From Asanoa hainanensis (lineage in GTDB: Bacteria > Actinomycetota > Actinomycetes > Mycobacteriales > Micromonosporaceae), in assembly GCF_900188485.1 (NCBI RefSeq), contig NZ_FZPH01000001.1:558001-622000 (forward strand): DNA of 64,000 nt, in the 5' to 3' direction. Below are positions 25,659 to 33,940 of the stretch, piece after piece (within the stretch, counting starts at the first letter, position 1; each line of letters starts with the position of its first letter). The position numbers and the translations under genes were made by a program. The notes beneath the pieces were generated by a model. It worked only from the letters and a program-made list of their open reading frames with translations, did not search any database and was not told where the DNA came from.

Positions 25659-26782
25659 GGGTGCTGCTCCTGTCGCCGTTCGCGCCGCACCTCGACCACG
25701 ACCACGCGGCCGCGGACACCGTGGTCAAGCTCGTGCCCCGGCTGGCCGCCAAGACCGAGCTGTTCGTCTACTCGCCGCAGGTGCGCGCGTTCACCGAGCG
25801 CGACGGCTACACGCTGCTGCCCGGCGCCGCGCCGGCCGGCCGGTTCACCGACCGCCTCGGCGTCCGGCCGGGCTGGTTGCGCCAGGCCTGGCCGCGCCAA
25901 GCCACCGTGGACGTGGCCGAGCTGGTCGACCGCATCCGCCCCGACGTCGTGCACGCCGAATATCTGCAGACGGCCGAGATCGTCGGCCGGCTCCCCCGGA
26001 CCGTGCTGGGACTGCACGACATCACCGCCGCGGTGATGGCCGAGTCGGTCCGCGCTGCCACCGGTCCGGCCCGGGCGTACCGGCTGGCCGAGCTGGTGCG
26101 GACCCGGCGCTTCGAGCGCGACGCGATCCGCCGGGCCGACGCTGTCGTGACGCTGTCGCCGGCCGACCGCGACGTCGTCGCCGCCGAGAACCCGCGCGTC
26201 GTGCTGGCCCCGCCCGGCATCGACCTGCCGGCCGAGCCCTGGCGCCCGCCGGCACCCCGCACGCCGCCGCGGCTGGTGTTCTGCGGTGCGCTGTGGCGCC
26301 GGGCCAACGCGCTGGTCGCGCAGCACCTGGTCACCAAGGTGATGCCGCTGGTCTGGCGTACGCATCCGGCCGCCGAGCTCCGGATCGTCGGCGCGCGGCC
26401 GGGTCCCGAGGTGACCTCCCTGGCCGGGTCGCGGGTCGTGGTCGCCGGCACCGTGCCGGACCTGGCCGCCGAGCTCCGGACGGCACACGCCGCGCTGCTG
26501 CCGTCGATCCTCGGCGGCGGGGTGCTGCTCAAGGTACTGCACGCGATGGCGCTCGGCATGCCGGTCGTCACCTCCCCGGGACCGGCGGCCGCGGTCGGCG
26601 GCCCCCTGGAGGTCGGCGCGACGCCGGAAGAGCTGGCCGCGGCGGTGGCGCGGGTGCTGACAGACCCGGCCGGCGCCGCCGCCCGGGGCGCGGCCGGCCG
26701 GGAGCACGTCGCCGCCCGGTTCCGCTGGGAGGACACCGTCGCCGGCTACCTCGACGCCTACGCGACGGCGGCCGCCCGATGA
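25655..26782 (+). CDS. Glycosyltransferase, GT4-like (GT-B fold)
   Basis: Encodes 375 residues. The N-terminal Rossmann half begins MRVLLLSPFAPHLDHDHAAADTVVKLVPRLA, with DVVHAEYLQTAEIVGRLP. The C-terminal half has RLVFCGALWRRANALVAQHL, a donor-binding-like region LPSILGGGVLLKVLHAMALGMPVVTSPGPA (in place of the usual E-x7-E) and a C-terminal FRWEDTVAGYLDAY. It probably adds one sugar to the lipid-linked unit from a nucleotide-sugar. Donor and linkage are not predictable. ATGA overlaps at both ends show tight coupling in the glycan operon. Confidence 0.83.
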   Translation: MRVLLLSPFAPHLDHDHAAADTVVKLVPRLAAKTELFVYSPQVRAFTERDGYTLLPGAAPAGRFTDRLGVRPGWLRQAWPRQATVDVAELVDRIRPDVVHAEYLQTAEIVGRLPRTVLGLHDITAAVMAESVRAATGPARAYRLAELVRTRRFERDAIRRADAVVTLSPADRDVVAAENPRVVLAPPGIDLPAEPWRPPAPRTPPRLVFCGALWRRANALVAQHLVTKVMPLVWRTHPAAELRIVGARPGPEVTSLAGSRVVVAGTVPDLAAELRTAHAALLPSILGGGVLLKVLHAMALGMPVVTSPGPAAAVGGPLEVGATPEELAAAVARVLTDPAGAAARGAAGREHVAARFRWEDTVAGYLDAYATAAAR

Positions 26783-27603
26783 GGGTCGTCGCCGTCGTCG
26801 TCGCGTACAACTCGGCGCGCGACCTGCCGGAGAGCCTGGGCAGCCTGTCGGCGCTGCCGGTGGACCGGATCGTGGTCGCCGACAACGCGTCCACGGACGA
26901 CAGTGCGGCGGTCGCTTCCGCGTACACGCCACACGTGTTGCGCCGGGCCAACGACGGCTTCGGTGCCGGCGTCAACGCGGCGGCCGCGAGCGCGCCGGAC
27001 GCCGACGCGTACCTGCTGTTCAACCCGGACTGCCGGATCGACCCGGCCGACTACGCGGCGCTGCTGGCGGCCCTCGACGAGGGTTTCGTCGCGGTGGCAC
27101 CCCGGATGCGCTACCCCGACGGCCGGTTCGGGGTCTCGTCCGGGTCCGCGCCGTCGATGGCCAAGGAGTGGATCGCCGCGCTCCGCCTGGACGAGGTCGT
27201 GCCGGCCCCGCTGAAGCGACGGCTGGCCGCGTCGGCCCTGTTGCGGCGCATGGTGCCGATGCTGGCCTACCTGGACGTCGCGCCGGCACCAGGAACGGCC
27301 GACGTCGACTGGGTGTCCGGGTTCTGCCTGTTGGTCCGGGCCGACGCGTTCCATGCGGTGGGCGGCTTCGACGAGCGGTTCTTCCTTTACTTCGAGGACG
27401 TCGACCTGTGCGTGCGGCTGCGCGCGGCCGGTGGCCGGATCGGGGCGGCCGGCCGCGGCGTCGCCGACCACCGGGAGAGCACCAGCACCGCGACGGTCGG
27501 CAAGAAGCGGCTGTACCGCGACGGCATGGCCGTCTACTTCGGACTGCACGGCGGCCGCACGCAACGGCTGGCGGCCCAGGCCCTGCGGAGGTTTCCCGGA
27601 TGA
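26779..27603 (+). CDS. Glycosyltransferase family 2 (rhamnosyltransferase-like)
   Basis: Encodes 274 residues with a GT-A fold: VVAVVVAYNSARDLPESLGSL, IVVADNASTDDSAAVA (nucleotide-binding Asp-Asn), RRANDGFGAGVNAAA, YLLFNPDCRIDP (the DxD-like N-P-D-C), then FCLLVRADAFHAVGGFDERFFLYFEDVDLCVRL with the E-D-x-D catalytic region. The FNPD...GGFDExFFLYxEDxD pattern is characteristic of WbbL-type rhamnosyltransferases. It acts in the cytosol at the membrane. It is coupled by ATGA to the gene before and to the GT4 gene after it. Confidence 0.88.
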   Translation: MRVVAVVVAYNSARDLPESLGSLSALPVDRIVVADNASTDDSAAVASAYTPHVLRRANDGFGAGVNAAAASAPDADAYLLFNPDCRIDPADYAALLAALDEGFVAVAPRMRYPDGRFGVSSGSAPSMAKEWIAALRLDEVVPAPLKRRLAASALLRRMVPMLAYLDVAPAPGTADVDWVSGFCLLVRADAFHAVGGFDERFFLYFEDVDLCVRLRAAGGRIGAAGRGVADHRESTSTATVGKKRLYRDGMAVYFGLHGGRTQRLAAQALRRFPG

Positions 27604-28772
27604 GGATCCTGTTCGTCGCACCGTGGATTCCGGCCGGCATCCGGCCGCGCAGCCACACCATCCTCGACCTGCTGGCCGAGTCGCACGAGGTCCGGTTCCT
27701 CGGACTGGTGCACGACGCCGCTGAGACCGAGCTGGCCCGGGACCTGCCGGTCGCCGACCCCTTGCTGGTCGGCAATCCCAAGTGGGCGCGCCTCGTGCGC
27801 AGCGGCCGCGCCCTGCTCACCGGGCGGTCCCTGCAGACCGGCTATGCCGACCCGCGCGGGCTGCGGGCGGCGCTACGGGCCGAGATCGCGAGCTGGCGCC
27901 CGGACGTCGTGCACCTCAACGTGTTCCGCACGGCCCACCTGGTCGAGGCGTGCGGTGACACGCCGGTGCTGATCGACCTCGACGAGTTCCGCAGCGACTA
28001 CTACGCCCAGCTGGCGGCGACCGGCTCGAACCCGCTGTGGCGGGCGCTGGGCCGCGTCGAGCACCGCCGGATGAAGGCGCGCGAGGACGACCTGGTGGCC
28101 CGGGGCGTCCCGATCATCGTGTCGGCGGCGGGCGACGACCGGCCCGGCACGCACGTGGTCCGCAGCCCCTGTGACCTGCCCCGCCGCGCCGCTCTGCCGG
28201 AAGGGCCTCCGGAGGTGCTGTTCGTCGGCCGGCTGAGCTACGAGGCCAACGTGGCCGGGCTGCGCTGGTTCCTGGACGAGTGCTGGCCCGGGATCCGGGC
28301 GGCGGTCCCTGGCGTGCGGCTGACCATCGTCGGCTCGGAACCGCCGGCCGACCTGTCCGCGCGGGCCGGCGATGGCGTCACGCTGCACGCCGACGTGCCC
28401 GACGTCGCGCCGTACTACGCGCGCGCGACCGTCGCGATCGCACCGATCTTCCGCGGCACGGGCGTGCAGCTCAAGCTCATCCAGGCGCTGTCCGTCGGCG
28501 TGCCGGTGGTGGTCACGCCCACCGTCGCCGAGCGGGCGGAGGTCCGCGACCACGAGCACGCCCTGGTCGCGGCGACGCCGGCCGAGTGGGTGTCGGCGAT
28601 CGCCGAGGTAGCCGGCAGTCCGGCGCTGGCCACGCGGCTCGCGGACAACGGTCGGGACTGGGCGGTCGCGCACCACGGCCGCGAAGCCGTCCGGGCCCAG
28701 CTCGCCGTCGCGTATTCCACATTGTCCAAGCCCGGTTTCCCCGCCGCGCCGTCATCGCATACATTGACGTGA
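27600..28772 (+). CDS. Glycosyltransferase, GT4-like (second)
   Basis: Encodes 390 residues. The N-terminal acceptor domain starts MRILFVAPWIPAGIRPRSHTILDLLAESHEVRFLGL, with RPDVVHLNVFRTAHLVEACGDTPVLIDLDEFRSDYY. The donor half has PEVLFVGRLSYEANVAGLRWFLDECWPGI, VPDVAPYYARATVAIAPIFRGTGVQLKLIQALSVGVPVVVTPTVAER and a C-terminal helix. It is closest in style to the GT4 enzymes of exopolysaccharide operons that follow Wzx/Wzy genes. Its TGA shares a base with the ATG of the DUF1800 gene (TGATG), so the operon continues without a break. Confidence 0.85.
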   Translation: MRILFVAPWIPAGIRPRSHTILDLLAESHEVRFLGLVHDAAETELARDLPVADPLLVGNPKWARLVRSGRALLTGRSLQTGYADPRGLRAALRAEIASWRPDVVHLNVFRTAHLVEACGDTPVLIDLDEFRSDYYAQLAATGSNPLWRALGRVEHRRMKAREDDLVARGVPIIVSAAGDDRPGTHVVRSPCDLPRRAALPEGPPEVLFVGRLSYEANVAGLRWFLDECWPGIRAAVPGVRLTIVGSEPPADLSARAGDGVTLHADVPDVAPYYARATVAIAPIFRGTGVQLKLIQALSVGVPVVVTPTVAERAEVRDHEHALVAATPAEWVSAIAEVAGSPALATRLADNGRDWAVAHHGREAVRAQLAVAYSTLSKPGFPAAPSSHTLT

Positions 28773-30040
28773 TGTCCGGCGGGGTGGCGCTTTTGTTGCG
28801 GCGTGCCGGTTTCGGACCCACGGCGGCGGAGCTGGCGGCCGCGACCAGGTCGGGCTACGAGGCCACCGTGCACGCCCTGCTCCAGCCGGCGGCGCCCGAC
28901 ATCGGCGCGTCCGCGACGCCGCTCCCGTCGCTGCCACCCGATCCGCTCAGCGGCCTGACCAACCCGTCGCCCGAGCGGCGCGCCCGCGCCGACCGGGCCC
29001 GGGAAACCCAGACGGCGGAGCTGACCCGATGGTGGCTCGACCGGCTCACCGCCGCCGACCACCAGGCGCGCGAGAAGCTCGTCTGGTTCTGGCACGGCCA
29101 CTGGGCGACCTCGATCCGCAAGGTGATCCGCCCGACGCTGATGCTGCGCCAGCACCGCACCCTGCGCGACAGCACCGACTTCCGCGCGATGGCGCATGCG
29201 ATGGTCCGCGACCCGGCCCTGATCTACTGGCTCGACGGCCAGCTCAACGACCGCAAGGCGGCCAACGAGAACCTGGGCCGCGAGCTCCTGGAGCTGTTCC
29301 TGCTCGGCATCGGCAGCTACACCGAGCGCGACGTCAAGGAGGCCGGCCGGGCGCTGACCGGATGGAAGATCGAGTACGACGAGGTCCGGGCCCGGCTCTC
29401 CGACACCGCGCACGACGCCGGCCGCAAGACGATCCTCGGCGTGACCGGCAACTTCGACGCCGACGGGCTCGTCGACCTCCTGCTCGGGCGCGAGGAGTGC
29501 CCGCGGTTCATCGCCGCCCGCCTCTGGCACCGCTACGGCGCGTCCGACGACCCGATGCCGGCCCGCACCCTCGAGGCGGTCGCGGCGCGGTTCCCCGACC
29601 CGTCCGCCATGCTCGCCGCGCTCCTGCTGGACGAGGCGTTCCAGGCGAGCGCCGGCCGCCAGGTCAAGCAGCCCGTCGAGTGGCTGGTCGGCGGCGCACG
29701 GCAGCTCGGGCTGCGCCCCGGCACCTGGGACGACGACACCCTCCACAAGATTCTCTACAGCCTCGACCGGCTCGGGCAGGTGCCGTTCGCGCCGCCCAGC
29801 GTTGGTGGCTGGCCGGCCGGCGCCTCCTGGCTGACGCCCGGCACCGCCCAGGTCCGGTTCGGCATCGCCGCCCGCCTGGCCAGCCTCGCCCCGATCGGCT
29901 CGCTGACACCCGAGTCGCTGGCCGCGCTGCTCTGCGTCGACTCGTGGACCGACCGCACGTACGCCGCGCTCAAGGACGTCACCGACGCCCGCGGCCTGTT
30001 GACGCTGGGGCTGGTCAGCCCGGAATACCTGGTGACCTGA
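28772..30040 (+). CDS. DUF1800-family protein
   Basis: Encodes 422 residues. The family's N-terminal pattern is clear: ALLLRRAGFGPTAAELAAATRSGYEATVHALL, then REKLVWFWHGHWATSIRKV with its HGH, RDSTDFRAMAHAMVRDPALIYWLDGQLNDRKAANENLGRELLELFLLGIGSYTERDVKEAGRALTGW. There is no signal peptide in this copy. DUF1800 proteins are nearly always encoded beside DUF1501 proteins, as here (TGATG overlap), and their biochemical role is not established. What is unusual is the start coupling to a glycosyltransferase, which ties this pair to surface-glycan synthesis. Confidence 0.9.
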   Translation: MSGGVALLLRRAGFGPTAAELAAATRSGYEATVHALLQPAAPDIGASATPLPSLPPDPLSGLTNPSPERRARADRARETQTAELTRWWLDRLTAADHQAREKLVWFWHGHWATSIRKVIRPTLMLRQHRTLRDSTDFRAMAHAMVRDPALIYWLDGQLNDRKAANENLGRELLELFLLGIGSYTERDVKEAGRALTGWKIEYDEVRARLSDTAHDAGRKTILGVTGNFDADGLVDLLLGREECPRFIAARLWHRYGASDDPMPARTLEAVAARFPDPSAMLAALLLDEAFQASAGRQVKQPVEWLVGGARQLGLRPGTWDDDTLHKILYSLDRLGQVPFAPPSVGGWPAGASWLTPGTAQVRFGIAARLASLAPIGSLTPESLAALLCVDSWTDRTYAALKDVTDARGLLTLGLVSPEYLVT

Positions 30041-31296
30041 TGGACCCGATGACGCGACGGCGGTTCCTGCGGGCGTCCGGTGTGGTCGGCGCGGGCGCGC
30101 TGGCCGCCGGCGCCGCCGGCATCGGCATCAGCGAGCTCCTGTCGACGTCGACGCCCGAGACCCGCGAGCAGGCGCCGACGCACGCGAAACTCGTGATCGT
30201 CACGCTCTACGGCGGCAACGACGGGCTCAACACCGTCATCCCGTACGCCGACCCGGCCTACTACCGGGCCCGGCCGGAGCTGGCCTACCCGCAGGAGAAG
30301 GTGCTGCGGCTCGACACCGCGCTCGCCCTCAACCCGGTGCTGCCCGGGCTGCACCGCCTGTGGCAGAGCCGGCAACTGGCGATCGTCGCCGGGGTCGGCT
30401 ATCCGCGGCCGGACCGCAGCCACTTCCGCTCGATGGACATCTGGCAGACCGCGAACCCCGCCCGGCCGGTACGCACGGGGTGGGTGGGTCGCTGGCTCGA
30501 CGGCACCGCAGCGCCGGTGGAGGCCGCGGTCAGCTTCGAGTCGGTGCTGCCGCCGCTGCTGGCCGGCGCGACCCGCTCCGGCGCGTGCATCAGCGTCGGC
30601 GGGCTGGCGCTGCCGTCCAGTCTGACCACCACGATGATCGGCGCGCTCGGGCAGCCGCAGCCGGGTGAGTCGGCGTTGCAGGCGCGCGCCGCCCTCTCGT
30701 ACGCGGATCTGGTCAAGATGGACACCATGGTCCGCGAGGCGTCCGCCGCCACCAGCTCGCCGTCGGCCGCCAGCGACCATCCACCGGCGACCGGCACCGG
30801 TGGGTCGAACTCGCTGGCCGCCCAGCTCGGTCTGGTCGCCCGCTGCGTCGAGGCCGGCGTGCCGACCTCCGTCTACTCGGTCAGCCTCGGTGGTTTCGAC
30901 ACCCACGCGCAGGAGCGGGTCGGGCACGAGATGCTGCTGCGCGAGCTCGACACCGCGCTGACCTCGTTCGTCGACCGGATGGCCACGACGGCCAACGGCC
31001 AGCGGGTGTCGGTGCTGGTCTACAGCGAGTTCGGCCGCCGGGTGCGGGCCAACTCGTCGGACGGGACCGACCACGGCACGGCCGGCCCGGTGTTCGTCGC
31101 CGGTCCCCGCGTCGCCGGCGGCCTCTACGGCGAGCAGCCCGGCCTGCGCGACCTCGACGACGGCGACCTCAAGGCCACCATGGACTTCCGCGACGTGCTC
31201 GGTGCGGCCCTGTCCACCGTGCTGGGCGCCGAGCCGGCCCGCTACCTCGACGGCTACCAGCCGAAGACGCCGTTGCCGATCTTCGCGCCGGTCTGA
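30040..31296 (+). CDS. Tat-exported DUF1501-family protein
   Basis: Encodes 418 residues. The start is MDPMTRRRFLRASGVVGAGALAAGAAGIG, a twin-arginine signal (R-R-R-F-L) with a weakly hydrophobic core, so export in folded form is expected. The DUF1501 core follows: KLVIVTLYGGNDGLNTVIPYADPAYYRARPEL, VGYPRPDRSHFRSMDIWQTANP, SVSLGGFDTHAQERVGHEMLL, and VSVLVYSEFGRRVRANSSDGTDHGTAGPVFV. These Asp/His clusters resemble the metal sites of the alkaline phosphatase/sulfatase fold. It is the last gene of the plus-strand glycan unit and abuts the oppositely oriented sugar transferase gene end to end. Confidence 0.9.
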   Translation: MDPMTRRRFLRASGVVGAGALAAGAAGIGISELLSTSTPETREQAPTHAKLVIVTLYGGNDGLNTVIPYADPAYYRARPELAYPQEKVLRLDTALALNPVLPGLHRLWQSRQLAIVAGVGYPRPDRSHFRSMDIWQTANPARPVRTGWVGRWLDGTAAPVEAAVSFESVLPPLLAGATRSGACISVGGLALPSSLTTTMIGALGQPQPGESALQARAALSYADLVKMDTMVREASAATSSPSAASDHPPATGTGGSNSLAAQLGLVARCVEAGVPTSVYSVSLGGFDTHAQERVGHEMLLRELDTALTSFVDRMATTANGQRVSVLVYSEFGRRVRANSSDGTDHGTAGPVFVAGPRVAGGLYGEQPGLRDLDDGDLKATMDFRDVLGAALSTVLGAEPARYLDGYQPKTPLPIFAPV

Positions 31297-32766
31297 TCAG
31301 CGCCCGCCGCCGCGGAACACCTCGCCGATGGTGCGGACCATCACCTTGGCGTCGAGCCATAGTGACCAGTTCTCGATGTAGTAGTTGTCGTAGCGGGCCC
31401 GGTCGGAGATCGGCACGTCGCCGCGCAGGCCGCTGACCTGCGCCAGGCCGGTGAGGCCGGCGGGGACGCGGTGACGGCGGGCGTAGTCGGGGTGCTCGGC
31501 CGAGAACTTCTCCGCGAAGTACGGTCGCTCGGGCCGGGGACCCACCACCGTCATGTCGCCGCGCAGGATGTTCCAGAGCTGCGGAAGCTCGTCGAGCGAG
31601 GTGCGCCGCAGGAACCGGCCGACCGGGCCGATCCGGTGGTCGCCGGCGATGGTCCACGCGGTGCGCGACTCGGTGTCGCTCGCCGGCCGCATCGAGCGGA
31701 ACTTGATGACCTGGAACGGGAGCCCGCGGTGGCCGAGGCGCTCCTGCCGGAACAGCACCCCGCGACCGCCCTCGACGAAGACGGCGACGGCGCAGAGCAG
31801 CATCACGGGGCTGAGCACCACGAGCCCGACGAGCGCCACCGCGATGTCGGAGGCGCGTTTGACCCACCAGCGCGGGCCGCTGAGCGTCGTGTGCCGCACG
31901 TGGATGACCGGAATAGCTCCGATGTGGTCGGCCATGCCACCGACGTGTGACCGGGAGCCCCACAGGTGCGGCACCGCCCACAGGTCGCACGCGGACGCGG
32001 CCGGGCGGCGCAGCATCTCCATCAGCGTCGACTCCGGACATTCCGGGTGGGAGAGGATCAGCACGTCGCACTCCGCGAGGGCGATCGCCTGCTCCAGGCT
32101 CTCCAGGTCACCGAGCAGCGGCGGGCCGCCGGGCCGGGGCGCGTTGTCGACGTGGCCGACGAAGCGCAGCCCGTAGCGGTGGTCGCGGCGCAGCAGCCGC
32201 GCCATCTCGACCGCGATCGGGCCCGCACCGACGATGATCGTGTTGTGCTCGACCCAGCGGCGGTGCCGGGCGAGCAGGATCAGCGAGCGCGACACCACCC
32301 GGCCGGCCAGCACCAGACAGCCGGCCAGGGCCAGGCCGCGCACGAAACCGGTCACGTAGTAGACCGACTCGTGCCGCAGCGCCGCGACGATCGCCACGAC
32401 CGCGCCGCTGGCCAGCATGCGGCCGATCAGGATCGGCAGCTCGTCGAGGAAGCTGACGTGGCGGCGGGCCGAGTAGAGGCCGCCGAACGCGAAGAACACG
32501 ATGGTCAGGCCGGCCATCGTCAGCGTGCCCCGCCAGTATTGGATCGTCCAGAGCAGCGGGGCCACCAGCGCCGCGAGGTCGAACGGCGCCGTCACCATCC
32601 AGGCGCGCAGCCGGCGGGTGCGGGTCGAGGCGGGCGAGCCGACGTAGGGCAGCACCGTGGTCGGCGCCGTCGCCCACCCGCCGCCCGGCACCGCGTCGTC
32701 GCCCGGCGATCGTTGTGCCGGCACCACGACGTCGCTGTCGCTCTCGGCCTGCGACTGTGTGGCCAT
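31297..32766 (-). CDS. Polyprenyl glycosylphosphotransferase (initiating sugar transferase)
   Basis: Encodes 489 residues. Four to five N-terminal membrane helices (about 50-165) are followed by a Rossmann-like CoA-binding-type domain (HNTIIVGAGPIAVEMARLL). The C-terminal bacterial sugar transferase domain has KRASDIAVALVGLVVLSPVM (its membrane helix), QVIKFRSMRPASD, RRTSLDELPQLWNILRGDMTVVGPRPERPYFAEKF and VPAGLTGLAQVSG. It transfers a sugar-1-phosphate to undecaprenyl phosphate and so starts repeat-unit synthesis, supplying the polymer made by the facing operon. A GGGGACGGGG stretch lies just before ATG 32766. The LCP gene lies 27 bases upstream on the same strand. Confidence 0.93.
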   Translation of the reverse strand: MATQSQAESDSDVVVPAQRSPGDDAVPGGGWATAPTTVLPYVGSPASTRTRRLRAWMVTAPFDLAALVAPLLWTIQYWRGTLTMAGLTIVFFAFGGLYSARRHVSFLDELPILIGRMLASGAVVAIVAALRHESVYYVTGFVRGLALAGCLVLAGRVVSRSLILLARHRRWVEHNTIIVGAGPIAVEMARLLRRDHRYGLRFVGHVDNAPRPGGPPLLGDLESLEQAIALAECDVLILSHPECPESTLMEMLRRPAASACDLWAVPHLWGSRSHVGGMADHIGAIPVIHVRHTTLSGPRWWVKRASDIAVALVGLVVLSPVMLLCAVAVFVEGGRGVLFRQERLGHRGLPFQVIKFRSMRPASDTESRTAWTIAGDHRIGPVGRFLRRTSLDELPQLWNILRGDMTVVGPRPERPYFAEKFSAEHPDYARRHRVPAGLTGLAQVSGLRGDVPISDRARYDNYYIENWSLWLDAKVMVRTIGEVFRGGGR

Positions 32767-32793
32767 CCCCGTCCCCCCGCTGCTGCTCCTCGG

Positions 32794-33858
32794 TCAGCTG
32801 GCTTTGGCTTTGTCCAGGATCTCCCGAACGGCGTCGCGGCGCACGGCGTCATAGAGCTGCTTCGACTTCGTGGTGTCGGCGAACACCACGCTTTCCGAGC
32901 CGACCATGCCGGTGCCCTTGGTCGGGGTGGTCAGGAATGCCAGGCTGTCGCTGCGCAGATGACGCAACTGCGGTGCGAGGTCGAGGATGGACAGTGTCTT
33001 GTCGACGGCCACGGCGTTGGCGGTCGCCTTGAGGAAGCTGTTGAGGCCGGCCGGGTTCGTCAGCAGCCCGCCGGAGGCCGCCTTGTCGAGAATGGCCCTG
33101 ATCACCGCCTGCTGGTGGCGGATCCGGCCGAAGTCGCCGTCGGCCAACTGCTTGCGCTGGCGGGCGAAGTCGAGCGCGACCGTGCCGTCCATGTGCATCG
33201 TGCCCTTGGTGAACTTGCGGTACGGCGGGTGGTGCGAGGTGAAGTTCTGGTCGACGTCGACGTCGATGCCACCCAGCGCGTCGACGATCTGCTGGAAGCC
33301 GCCGAAGTCGATCAGCACGACGTGGTCGATGCGGACCTTGGTGAACTCCTCGACGCTCTGCACCATCAGCGGCAGGCCGCCCCACGCGAACGACGCGTTG
33401 ATCTTCGCGTCGCGGTTGCCGTGCTTGCCGTCCTTGGACTCCGGCACGTGCACCCAGGTGTCGCGGGGTATCGAGATGAGCTGCGCGGTCGCGCGGTCGG
33501 ACGGCAGGTGCAGCAGGATGATGGTGTCGCTGCGGGAGCCCTCGGTGTTGTCGGGATCGCGCGAGTCGCTGCCGAGCAACAGGATGTTCATCGCCTCGGC
33601 GACCAGCTTGTCGGGCCGGTGCTGCGCCGGCACCTCGGTGAACGCGTCCACCTTGTCGATGCTCTTCTCGACCCCGCGCACGTAGAGCACGCCGGCGAGG
33701 GCGCCGCCGCCCGCGAGCACCACCAGCACCAGCCCGGTGATCAGCAGGAAGAGCCGCAGCTTGCGCCGCTTGCGCTTCGGCTCCTGCGGTGCGGGGGTGT
33801 CGGACGCGACCGGCGAGGTCGGCGTCTGATCGGCGTCGATGAGTTCCGGTCCAGCCAC
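32794..33858 (-). CDS. LytR-CpsA-Psr (LCP) family glycan ligase
   Basis: Encodes 354 residues from GTG 33858; a TTG six codons upstream is an alternative and neither has a clear ribosome site. A basic cytosolic stretch (KRKRRKLR) precedes one membrane helix (LFLLITGLVLVVLAGGGALAG). The LCP domain shows MNILLLGSDSRD, GSRSDTIILLHL, AQLISIPRDTWV, HMDGTVALDFARQRKQLADGDFGRIRHQQ; the arginines and acidic residues that bind polyprenyl pyrophosphate are all present. LCP enzymes attach wall teichoic acids, capsule or arabinogalactan to peptidoglycan. Here it probably links the polymer from the neighbouring glycan locus (inference from context). Confidence 0.9.
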   Translation of the reverse strand: MAGPELIDADQTPTSPVASDTPAPQEPKRKRRKLRLFLLITGLVLVVLAGGGALAGVLYVRGVEKSIDKVDAFTEVPAQHRPDKLVAEAMNILLLGSDSRDPDNTEGSRSDTIILLHLPSDRATAQLISIPRDTWVHVPESKDGKHGNRDAKINASFAWGGLPLMVQSVEEFTKVRIDHVVLIDFGGFQQIVDALGGIDVDVDQNFTSHHPPYRKFTKGTMHMDGTVALDFARQRKQLADGDFGRIRHQQAVIRAILDKAASGGLLTNPAGLNSFLKATANAVAVDKTLSILDLAPQLRHLRSDSLAFLTTPTKGTGMVGSESVVFADTTKSKQLYDAVRRDAVREILDKAKAS

Positions 33859-33940
33859 GGGACCGATCGTACGCAAGGACGTGAAAATGCATCGCCCCAG
33901 GACGAGCCGTCCACAGTGAACCGCGCCACGTTTGGCGGGG

